From NCBI GenBank assembly GCA_947039005.1, contig CAMQXY010000007.1:1-52373 (forward strand): a stretch of DNA of 52,373 nucleotides. Direction: 5' to 3'. Made by a program: the position numbers and the translations under genes. Shown one piece after another: positions 1 through 8,305 of this stretch. The notes beneath the pieces were generated by a model. The model did not search any database, was not told where the DNA came from, and was given only the letters and a program-made list of their open reading frames with translations. This DNA comes from an uncultured Photobacterium sp. GTDB taxonomy: Bacteria; Pseudomonadota; Gammaproteobacteria; Enterobacterales; Vibrionaceae. Numbering within the stretch: the stretch's first letter is position 1; every line of letters starts with the position of its first letter.

Positions 1-3
1 TCA

Positions 4-3000
4 CTAGCACTCATTAATTGCATTACGAACACGCTTATCAGAAATTGGATAAGGCGTACCTAACTGTTGAGCAAAGAAACTCACACGCAGCTCTTCTATC
101 ATCCAGCGGATTTCTTTAACCTTATCAGGCACTGGCTGCCCTTTCGGGATCTTATTCAATAACTCTCGGTAGTCATTAACTACTGATTCAACTTTTAAAA
201 TATGAACCCGATCTTTATTAGGATCAATTGGCAGTTTTTCCATGCGACGTTCAATGGCACGCATATAACGTAAAATATCAGGCAAACGCTTCCAACCACA
301 CTCAGTTGCAAAGCCTTTAAATATTAAACTTTCAATTTGTGCTTTAATATCTGACATTGCAAACGCCATACGTAAATCAATACGACCTTTTAAACGCTTA
401 GAAATATTAAATGCCGTTGTTAGAATTTCTTCTACTTGCTTAGCAATCTCAACCACGGTATCGCCAAGTTCTGCACGTACATATTCTTTCAGTGTTTCAA
501 AGGTTTCAGGCTGCCAAGCTAAGCCGCCCTTTTGTTCGATCAGCTTATCAATACCACACGCAATACAGTCATCAATGAGATCAAGCACACGACCGTACGG
601 GTTAAAATACAGACCTAACTTCGATTTGTTTGGCAAGTTTGAATGCAAATATTTAATCGGTGACGGTACGTTTAATAAAATCAAACGACGTTGACCGGCT
701 TGCATCGCGTTATGCTGTTCTTCTTCGGTTTCAAATAGTTTGATACCAACAGAATCTTTGTTATCTGTTAACGCAGGGAAAGCTTTAACTTCAAAACCAC
801 CACGCTTTTGTTGATAACGTTCAGGCAATGCACCAAAGGTCCATGATTTAAGACCTTCTTGCTCAATATCATCATCCGCTACTTGCGATAAGGTTTCTTG
901 AACTTTTTCTTTCAAGTTATCTTTTAAGCCATAGATATCTTTGCTTTCACGTAACTTACGATTGTGATGATCAACCGCACGATAAGTGATCTTAAGGTGA
1001 TCAGGGATCTGCTCTAATTTCCAATCTTCACGAATTAAGGTCACACCTGTCATTCGTTTCAGCTCTTTTTCGAGCGCATCAAGTAACGGCATTTCCATTG
1101 GCTTAACACGTGCAAGAAATGCATCAGCATAGTTTGGCGCTGGTACAAAGTTACGACGTAACGGCTTTGGCAATGATTTAATTAACGCAACCACAAGTTC
1201 ATGGCGTAAACCGGGAATTTGCCAATCAAAACCATCAGGCTTCACTTGGTTTAAAATCGCCAGCGGTACATGAACCGTCACACCATCGTTATCTTCACCC
1301 GGTTCAAACTGATAGCTTAACTTCAGTTTCAAGTTACCTTGATGCCAAAAGTTAGGATAATCAAGATCAGTAACATGGCTAGCATCACCACGGAACAACA
1401 TTTCACGTTCAAAGTTAAGCAGCTCTGGATTTTCTTTAGAGGCTTTCTTCCACCAGCCATCAAAATGACGACCTGACGTTACACTTAAATCAATACGTTG
1501 ATCGTAGAAATTAAACAGCTCATCATCATCAATCAAAATGTCACGACGACGTGATTTATGCTCAAGCTCTTCAACTTCACGTAATAACTTACGGTTTTGC
1601 TGATAGAACTTATGCTTAGTATCCCAATCACCTTCAACTAATGCTGAACGAATGAAGATTTCACGAGATAACGCAGGATCAATATTACCGTAGTTAACTT
1701 TGCGTTGACTAACTACTGGAATGCCATACAAGGTGATTTTTTCAAACGCATGCACTGCGGCTGATTTTTTCTCCCAATGGGGTTCACTGTAGCTACGTTT
1801 GATTAAATGTTCAGCTAATGGTTCAACCCATTCAGGCTGGATTTTTGCGCCAATTCGACCCCATAAACGTGAGGTTTCAACCAGCTCAGCCACCATTACC
1901 CATTTCGGCTGTTTCTTGAAAATGCCGGATCCTGGGAAGATATTAAAGCGAGCATTACGCGCACCTTGATATTCGTTCTTCTCTTGATCTTTCATGCCGA
2001 TATGCGATAACAAACCACTTAACAATGCGATATGAATACCGTCATAGCTGGCTTCATTACCGTTCATTTTTAACTCAAGCTCTTTGACCACTTGGTTAAC
2101 TTGGTAATAAATATCTTGCCACTCACGAATACGTAAGTAGTTTAAGTATTCTTTCTTACACAAACGGCGGAAATGATTATTAGATAATTCTTTCTGCTGC
2201 TCTTGAATGTAATCCCATAGATTCACAAACGTTACAAAGTCAGAGTCTTTATCATAAAAACGACGATGCTTTTCATCTGACTGCTGCTTTTTATCTGATG
2301 GACGTTCGCGTGGATCTTGAATGGATAGCGCACAAGCAATGATCATCACTTCACGCAATGAACCTGTTTTAGGTGCTTCCAATACCATACGAGCCAAACG
2401 TGGATCGATAGGTAAACGCGCTAACTGACGGCCAAGATTTGATAAACGCTTACGTGGATCGGTTGCCTTAGGGTTAATTGCCCCTAATTCTTCTAGCAAA
2501 CGAATACCATCTTGAATATTGCGATTATCTGGCGCTTCAACAAATGGGAAAGCGTGAATATCACCCAAACCAATTGCCGTCATTTGTAGAATAACTGACG
2601 CTAAGTTAGTACGCAGAATTTCTGGATCAGTAAACTCAGGGCGCGCTAAGAAATCCGCCTCAGAATATAAACGAACACAGATACCTTCTTGGACACGACC
2701 ACAACGACCCATACGCTGATTCGCACTGGCTTGTGAAATCGCTTCAATGGGCAAACGCTGCACTTTAGTACGGTAGCTATAACGACTAATACGTGCGGTA
2801 CCTGGATCAATAACGTACTTAATACCCGGTACAGTTAATGAGGTTTCCGCGACGTTAGTTGATAAAACAATTCGACGACCAGCGTGTGACTGGAATACTC
2901 GATTTTGTTCATTAGCGGATAAACGCGCATATAAAGGTAAAACTTCAGTATGACGTAAATTGCGTTTTTCTAATGCATCAGCGGTATCACGAATTTCACG

Positions 3001-3918
3001 CTCACCGTTCATGAAAATCAGAATATCGCCTAACCCTTCATCACACAGTTCATCAACCGCATCAAAAATCGCATCAAGTTGATCGCGATCAGTATCATCA
3101 CCATCTTCAACCACTGGACGGTAACGTACTTCTACAGGGAAGGTACGCCCTGATACTTCAATAATGGGTGCATTATTAAAGTGCTTTGAAAAACGCTCAG
3201 GATCGATAGTTGCCGACGTAATGATAACTTTTAAATCTGGACGCTTAGGCAATAGTTCGCGTAAGTAACCCATAATAAAGTCGATATTAAGACTACGTTC
3301 GTGCGCTTCATCGATAATGATGGTGTCGTATTGACTTAAAAAACGGTCGTGCTGAATTTCAGCCAGCAAAATACCGTCAGTCATTAACTTAACGTGGCTA
3401 CGCTCAGAAACTTGATCGTTAAATCGAACTTTATAACCGACATGTGAACCAAGCTCACACTCCATTTCCTCGGCAATACGGGTTGCAACAGTACGAGCAG
3501 CAAGACGACGAGGCTGAGTATGGCCAATCATACCGTGAGTACCACGGCCAAGTTCTAAACAGATTTTCGGTAACTGAGTGGTTTTACCCGAACCCGTTTC
3601 ACCAGCAACAATAACCACTTGGTTATTTTTAATCGCTTCTGCAATATCATCTTTTCTCTGGCTAACAGGCAACTGAGCAGGATAAATGATTTTAGGACGA
3701 TGATTACGGCGTAATTCTACCATCTGCATCGATTTAGCAATATCTAACGCAATTTCATCAAATACCGCGTGCTTGGCTTTTTCATTTTTAATTCGTGCCG
3801 CACCTTGCACACGTTTGTGCAATCGAAAACGATCACGCATCATGCAATCTTTAATCGCGGCTTTTAACGTTTTTTCATTATTCAAAACGTCTGGTTGAGT
3901 TTGATTAGACTGACTCAA
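4..3918 (-). CDS. hrpA: ATP-dependent RNA helicase HrpA
   Basis: DEAH-box RNA helicase of about 1,300 residues, the usual HrpA length. In E. coli HrpA acts on mRNA and on stalled ribosomes. Visible motifs are Walker A GETGSGKT (about residues 106-113), DEAH (203-206), SAT (about 235-237) and a QRMGRCGR motif VI, followed by the long HrpA C-terminal region. The reading frame continues upstream to 3963. I prefer a TTG start at 3918 because an AGGA sits 6 nt before it, and the upstream 15 residues have no comparable ribosome binding site. The stop codon is at 4-6, so the gene is complete within the window. It appears monocistronic. Function is certain; the exact start is inferred. Confidence 0.96.
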   Translation of the reverse strand: MSQSNQTQPDVLNNEKTLKAAIKDCMMRDRFRLHKRVQGAARIKNEKAKHAVFDEIALDIAKSMQMVELRRNHRPKIIYPAQLPVSQRKDDIAEAIKNNQVVIVAGETGSGKTTQLPKICLELGRGTHGMIGHTQPRRLAARTVATRIAEEMECELGSHVGYKVRFNDQVSERSHVKLMTDGILLAEIQHDRFLSQYDTIIIDEAHERSLNIDFIMGYLRELLPKRPDLKVIITSATIDPERFSKHFNNAPIIEVSGRTFPVEVRYRPVVEDGDDTDRDQLDAIFDAVDELCDEGLGDILIFMNGEREIRDTADALEKRNLRHTEVLPLYARLSANEQNRVFQSHAGRRIVLSTNVAETSLTVPGIKYVIDPGTARISRYSYRTKVQRLPIEAISQASANQRMGRCGRVQEGICVRLYSEADFLARPEFTDPEILRTNLASVILQMTAIGLGDIHAFPFVEAPDNRNIQDGIRLLEELGAINPKATDPRKRLSNLGRQLARLPIDPRLARMVLEAPKTGSLREVMIIACALSIQDPRERPSDKKQQSDEKHRRFYDKDSDFVTFVNLWDYIQEQQKELSNNHFRRLCKKEYLNYLRIREWQDIYYQVNQVVKELELKMNGNEASYDGIHIALLSGLLSHIGMKDQEKNEYQGARNARFNIFPGSGIFKKQPKWVMVAELVETSRLWGRIGAKIQPEWVEPLAEHLIKRSYSEPHWEKKSAAVHAFEKITLYGIPVVSQRKVNYGNIDPALSREIFIRSALVEGDWDTKHKFYQQNRKLLREVEELEHKSRRRDILIDDDELFNFYDQRIDLSVTSGRHFDGWWKKASKENPELLNFEREMLFRGDASHVTDLDYPNFWHQGNLKLKLSYQFEPGEDNDGVTVHVPLAILNQVKPDGFDWQIPGLRHELVVALIKSLPKPLRRNFVPAPNYADAFLARVKPMEMPLLDALEKELKRMTGVTLIREDWKLEQIPDHLKITYRAVDHHNRKLRESKDIYGLKDNLKEKVQETLSQVADDDIEQEGLKSWTFGALPERYQQKRGGFEVKAFPALTDNKDSVGIKLFETEEEQHNAMQAGQRRLILLNVPSPIKYLHSNLPNKSKLGLYFNPYGRVLDLIDDCIACGIDKLIEQKGGLAWQPETFETLKEYVRAELGDTVVEIAKQVEEILTTAFNISKRLKGRIDLRMAFAMSDIKAQIESLIFKGFATECGWKRLPDILRYMRAIERRMEKLPIDPNKDRVHILKVESVVNDYRELLNKIPKGQPVPDKVKEIRWMIEELRVSFFAQQLGTPYPISDKRVRNAINEC

Positions 3919-4077
3919 AGTTATTCCTGACTTTTCAATGACTAAGTAAAACCCTAAACGCAAGTTATGTACCCGCGTGGGTATAAATACACTACTAAAT
4001 TTTCGTTAATTCTATCACAAAATCATGCCATTGCAGTGCGCTAAAAAGACAATTACCAACAACGGTCCAATCAGCCA

Positions 4078-4112
4078 TAAAAAAGCCCATTTGCTTTTAT
4101 ACAAATGGGCTA
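4078..4112 (-). terminator. Rho-independent terminator of the MATE gene
   Basis: A perfect 10-bp stem (AGCCCATTTG at 4085-4094, CAAATGGGCT at 4103-4112) is followed on the minus strand by a T tract (4079-4084). It lies just past the stop codon of the MATE transporter gene and separates it from hrpA. Confidence 0.9.
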
Positions 4113-4145
4113 AATATTATTTATCAGCAACTAATTTACAAACAG

Positions 4146-5537
4146 CTATGCCGATACTAATATTTGATCGGAATCATTAATCAAATTAGCTAACCACTTC
4201 CGACCACGAATACGATAAGCCGTTAAGCCAACCTTGACCACTTCTTCTGCCAAAATAGCCATTAATACCCAATGTAAAGGCCAACCTAAAAAGATACCCG
4301 TAAATATAGCCAGTGGAATACCTATGCCCCATTGTCCAAATAAATCGATGAAAATACTGAATTTAATATCACCGCCACTGCGTAACACACCACCAATGCC
4401 GACCATATTGAACACTTTCAAAAATAGCCCAAGCGCCAATACCATCGTCACATTTAACGACATCGCTAAGTTGGGTGTATCTGCCCGTTGCAACCATATA
4501 GTTACAGTGTCACTTGCCAGCCAGATCGAAATCCCCAGCACAAAGGCCATCGATACACTAAGCCCAATAAAGAACCATGATTGATGCCAAGCCCGTTGGT
4601 AATTCTCAGCACCTAATTCATGCCCTAAAATAGTCGAAGCAGCGACAGCAAAGCCAATGAAGGCGGAAATAAGTACCCCTTCAATCGGTGATAACAAGCT
4701 GATAATCGCAAGCTCTGTGACACCTAACTGAGCAAAAATAAAACTGTAAACTAAAACTCCCATCGCCCAACCTGCATCATGAATGATCATAGGTAAAGCA
4801 ATAGCAAAATAGCGTTTACGGGCTTGTGGCGTTTTAGCCGTATTGATATCAATCGCTAGAGGTAATATTTCACGATGACGATAATACGTTGCGACCAATA
4901 AAATCACCGTTTGAATGCCACGCGAAATTGTCGTCCCCAATGCAGCACCAGCAACGCCCATTTCAGGGAAACCGTATAACCCAAAAATCAATAATGCATT
5001 TAAGGTCGCATTTAATAGCACCGCTACCAAACCAACATAAGTGGGCATTTTAGCTTCACCAACGGCGCGCAATGCCGCCTCTAAAGGTACAACAATCGCG
5101 GTAAAAATAATGCTCCAACCACAAACGTACAAATAATCTTTAGCATGAAGAACAAAATCAGCTTGATCGCTAATCACACCTACGATTTGTTGTGGAAACA
5201 AACGATATATAATCGCAAAAGGCAGCGTAAAAACAACGGCACAGACCCAAGATTGCAATAAGGTTCGACGCACACCATCCATTCTTCCTGCGCCAAAATA
5301 TTGGGCAGCTAATACCCCAACAGCACCACTAACGCCAACCACCAGCAGTAAATTAACAAAGAAAATACGATTACCAATCCCTACCGCTGCAACCGCAGAT
5401 TCGCCTAATTTTGACACCATCAGCACATCGACTAAGCCCAGTAATGCAAACAACATTGACTGCATCGAAACGGGTAATGCTAACCGCCACGTTTTTTTCC
5501 AAAAATCTTTATCTGCTGATGTACGCCATGTTGTCAT
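4146..5537 (-). CDS. MATE family multidrug/Na+ antiporter
   Basis: A 463-residue polytopic membrane protein with about 12 hydrophobic segments in two similar halves, the size and layout of NorM/DinF-type MATE exporters. These pump cationic drugs or metabolites out across the inner membrane in exchange for Na+ or H+. The N-terminal segment with LPVSMQSMLFALLGLVDVLM and the GAAALGT-like loops fit the family. The substrate cannot be read from sequence. It is divergent from an AraC-type regulator gene 127 bp away, which may control it. A terminator lies downstream. Family assignment is firm; the subfamily (NorM, YeeO or DinF) is not. Confidence 0.9.
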   Translation of the reverse strand: MTTWRTSADKDFWKKTWRLALPVSMQSMLFALLGLVDVLMVSKLGESAVAAVGIGNRIFFVNLLLVVGVSGAVGVLAAQYFGAGRMDGVRRTLLQSWVCAVVFTLPFAIIYRLFPQQIVGVISDQADFVLHAKDYLYVCGWSIIFTAIVVPLEAALRAVGEAKMPTYVGLVAVLLNATLNALLIFGLYGFPEMGVAGAALGTTISRGIQTVILLVATYYRHREILPLAIDINTAKTPQARKRYFAIALPMIIHDAGWAMGVLVYSFIFAQLGVTELAIISLLSPIEGVLISAFIGFAVAASTILGHELGAENYQRAWHQSWFFIGLSVSMAFVLGISIWLASDTVTIWLQRADTPNLAMSLNVTMVLALGLFLKVFNMVGIGGVLRSGGDIKFSIFIDLFGQWGIGIPLAIFTGIFLGWPLHWVLMAILAEEVVKVGLTAYRIRGRKWLANLINDSDQILVSA

Positions 5538-5664
5538 GATTAAATACCTAGTTTAACGATTTCGTTGTGATAATGATCATAACCAACATTATGAATTTAC
5601 GGTTATTCTAAGTAATCAAAAACGTTTGCCAAACTATCAACTTTAGTTTTATAAGGACTTTAAA

Positions 5665-6525
5665 ATGGCATGGTTTGAACATTTAAATATCTCATCACTG
5701 TGCCAATCAGTCATTATTGACCAAGTACAATCATTGGCATTGGAACAAAAGCATATTATTCAATGTGGGCTAAATTACGGTAAAGAAGCCTTTACTATTT
5801 ATCGTCGTAATCCTGATATGCATATGCTGCTATTTACCATCAAAGGTCGTGGAATACTTAACACTCCAGCTAAGCAATGGGATTTACAACCTGATCATGT
5901 GATTTATGTACCCCCAGGGTATGAGAATGGATTTGATATCAACCCAAATGAGAATAATGATCTTATTTGGGATATGGCGTGGATAATGCTAGAACAACAT
6001 AGTTATTGGGATCAGCGTTTGCCCCATGAGATAACCTATTATCCAACCCAAACAGGCGCATTATTATTTCAAACTATCGGTTGTCTTCAACAAGCACTTT
6101 GTTTGAACTACCCCCTTGCGGATCAACTTTCAACTAATATCACCGAACAACTGTGCTTATTAATTACTAACCGCACTTCGCCTCACTCGCCATTAGCATT
6201 ACAACGTTTAGATCGTGTATTTCAACATGCTAAACGACAATTACACCATCCGTGGCAAGTCAAAGATCTGGCAGCACTGTATCCCTGTTCTGAACCACAT
6301 TTGCATCGTTTATGTCAGCAATATTATAACCATGCGCCAATGGCTCGTTTAACCCATTTACGAATGGAACATGCCGCAGGTTTATTAACCACCACCTCAT
6401 GGCCAATTCAGCATGTTAGTGATTTTTGTGGTTACCCTAATCCTACTAATTTTAGTACTCGTTTTAAAATATGGAGCTCTTTTAGCCCACGGCAATTTAG
6501 AGCTCGCTTTCAGAACAAATCTTGA
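5665..6525 (+). CDS. AraC family transcriptional regulator
   Basis: A 286-residue regulator with an N-terminal cupin-like sensor half (about residues 30-150) and a C-terminal AraC/XylS DNA-binding half (about 185-282). In the latter the paired helix-turn-helix units are visible: WQVKDLAALYPCSEPHLHRL and the conserved second-helix pattern ending SPRQFRARF. The length matches the family. The start ATG at 5665 follows AAGGACTTTAAA. It is divergent from the MATE transporter, so it probably senses a small ligand and controls that pump; the ligand is unknown. Confidence 0.9.
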   Translation: MAWFEHLNISSLCQSVIIDQVQSLALEQKHIIQCGLNYGKEAFTIYRRNPDMHMLLFTIKGRGILNTPAKQWDLQPDHVIYVPPGYENGFDINPNENNDLIWDMAWIMLEQHSYWDQRLPHEITYYPTQTGALLFQTIGCLQQALCLNYPLADQLSTNITEQLCLLITNRTSPHSPLALQRLDRVFQHAKRQLHHPWQVKDLAALYPCSEPHLHRLCQQYYNHAPMARLTHLRMEHAAGLLTTTSWPIQHVSDFCGYPNPTNFSTRFKIWSSFSPRQFRARFQNKS

Positions 6526-6649
6526 GCATTGATACCTAGAATCAATCAACATTATGTATTTTATTTTCTATCGATGACCTATATCGGTTAAGCTTATAGC
6601 TATAAAATAAATAACACTTAAGTACTTGATGCTATTAAAGGGAACCCTC

Positions 6650-7624
6650 ATGCCAAATTGCTTTGCTTACTGTTATCTACTCAATGGCGATCATCCCAAA
6701 CAGGCACTGACCCTTGATAAGATTAATAACTGGCAACCCACAGATGGTCTACTTTGGTTACATCTCAACTATACCCAGCCACAAGCACAACAATGGATAC
6801 AACAAAGTCAGCTACCTGATATCGAAAAAGACTCATTAATTAATGATCGTGATCGTCCGCGACTCAATCAAACTAAAGATGGCTTTTTTTTAGCACTTCG
6901 GGGCGTCAATATTGATAAAAACGCGCAAGGTAAACCCTCGGATAACATGCTGTCTATCCGTGGCTATTTTACTAAAAACCTTATTATTACGACCTCGAAT
7001 AAACCTGTTGTGGCTATATCACGTATAGCCGCTCATATTGAAGGCGGCTTTGGTCCCACATCGATTGGTAACTTTATTTTAAGCCTATGTGATCACCTCG
7101 CGAGTCATAAAATGAAGATCATCGATACTCTTGATGAGCAATTAACCGAACTTGAAGATCAAGTGATGACAGATAGTGATGTAAATCTGCGTAATAATAT
7201 CGCGGTGTTACGCCGCGAAACGGTAAAATTGCGTCATTATGTAACCCCCCAACGTGATGCATTAGCCAAATTAATCACCATAGAGACACCGCTGCTTTCT
7301 TTAGCTGATCGCCAAAAAATCCATGAAGTAAATGAAAAAATAAATCATGCACTTGATGATCTAAATGCAATCCGTGAACGTGCCAATGTTACCCAAGAAG
7401 AATTAATGAGCTTGCAATCAGAAACTTTAAATCAGCGCTTATATTTTCTTTCTCTTATCACCACCGTTTTCTTACCACTTGGTTTTTTAACGGGATTATT
7501 TGGGGTCAACCTTGATGGTATTCCTGGCGCAGAAGATCATTTGTCTTTTTCAATCTTCTGTGGATTATTAGTCGGGGTATTAATACTTCAACTGGCGCTA
7601 TTTTATCGCCGTAAATGGATATAA
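6650..7624 (+). CDS. zntB: Zinc transporter ZntB (CorA/MIT family)
   Basis: A 324-residue member of the CorA metal ion transporter superfamily. The long cytoplasmic N-terminal domain contains coiled-coil helices (about residues 150-260). Two transmembrane helices follow near the C-terminus, with the pore-entry motif GVN in FGVNLDGIPGAED, which is typical of ZntB rather than the GMN of CorA. ZntB moves Zn2+ (import by proton coupling in recent work, efflux in earlier work). The frame opens at a TTG at 6626, but AGGGA about 7 nt before the ATG at 6650 favours the latter, giving the usual short N-terminus. It stands alone; an acidic loop (GAEDH) connects the two helices. Confidence 0.88.
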   Translation: MPNCFAYCYLLNGDHPKQALTLDKINNWQPTDGLLWLHLNYTQPQAQQWIQQSQLPDIEKDSLINDRDRPRLNQTKDGFFLALRGVNIDKNAQGKPSDNMLSIRGYFTKNLIITTSNKPVVAISRIAAHIEGGFGPTSIGNFILSLCDHLASHKMKIIDTLDEQLTELEDQVMTDSDVNLRNNIAVLRRETVKLRHYVTPQRDALAKLITIETPLLSLADRQKIHEVNEKINHALDDLNAIRERANVTQEELMSLQSETLNQRLYFLSLITTVFLPLGFLTGLFGVNLDGIPGAEDHLSFSIFCGLLVGVLILQLALFYRRKWI

Positions 7625-7726
7625 CGATAAAATTGCAAACGTATATTTAGCGACTTTTATTTTTATGCTATCTCGATATAAAATTAAGTATCAGTTATAC
7701 GAATAATCATCAGAATAAGGGCCACA

Positions 7727-8182
7727 ATGTTTTCAACATTACGAACTTTGTTTCGACAAGTTATGAATGAAAGTGCAAGTGCGGGCGCAGTTGATACCCC
7801 AACACTTAATTTAGCGATGGCTTCACTACTTTGTGAAGTGGCTAATGCCGATCATGATCGTGACCCACGCGAAGAACAAGCGAAAACGCAACTGCTCATT
7901 AAACTGCTCGATACCACAGAAGAACAAGCAACAATATTACTGAGCCAAGCACAAGAGCAAAGCCAGAAATCAGTCTCTTTGTATGAGTTCACTAATAAGT
8001 TACGTGAATTATCACAACCGCAACGTTACCAACTCATTGAAGCAATGTGGCAAGTTGCTTATGCCGATGGTGTGATTGATCCGCTAGAGGAAGCTGTGAT
8101 CAGGCAAGTTTCTGATTTAATCTACTTAGATCATCCTGAATATATCCGCGCAAAACTCAATGCGGGTAAATTAGCGTCATAA
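7727..8182 (+). CDS. TerB-like (tellurite resistance TerB family) protein
   Basis: A 151-residue, all-helical acidic protein. The paired motifs LLCEVANADHDRDPREE and QVAYADGVIDPLEEAVI are the repeated metal-binding-like signature of TerB/DjlA-type domains. The member here is a stand-alone TerB-like protein like those found singly in many Vibrionaceae. There is no ter operon around it, so a role in tellurite resistance should not be assumed. The ribosome binding site AAGGGCCACA lies before the ATG. A strong hairpin terminator follows. Confidence 0.82.
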   Translation: MFSTLRTLFRQVMNESASAGAVDTPTLNLAMASLLCEVANADHDRDPREEQAKTQLLIKLLDTTEEQATILLSQAQEQSQKSVSLYEFTNKLRELSQPQRYQLIEAMWQVAYADGVIDPLEEAVIRQVSDLIYLDHPEYIRAKLNAGKLAS

Positions 8183-8240
8183 TTGTATAATCACTAAATC
8201 TAATGACTTACCAGTCTAATGATAAAGAAAAAGAACAATA

Positions 8241-8273
8241 CCACGGTAGATATTGACTACCGTGGTTATTTTT
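8241..8273. terminator. Probable bidirectional terminator
   Basis: A 9-bp perfect stem (CCACGGTAG at 8241-8249, CTACCGTGG at 8257-8265, 7-nt loop) is followed by TTATTTTT on the plus strand and, on the minus strand, by a T-rich run. It sits between convergent genes (TerB-like protein and HrpB-like helicase) and can serve both. Confidence 0.85.
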
Positions 8274-8305
8274 ATATGTATCAATTAGATAGGGTTAAAT
8301 AACCC

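Noticed and set aside
5568-5582. Fur-box-like TGATAATGATCATAA between the MATE and AraC genes
   Set aside because: The left 7-mer is good but the right half departs from the 7-1-7 consensus; common in AT-rich DNA.
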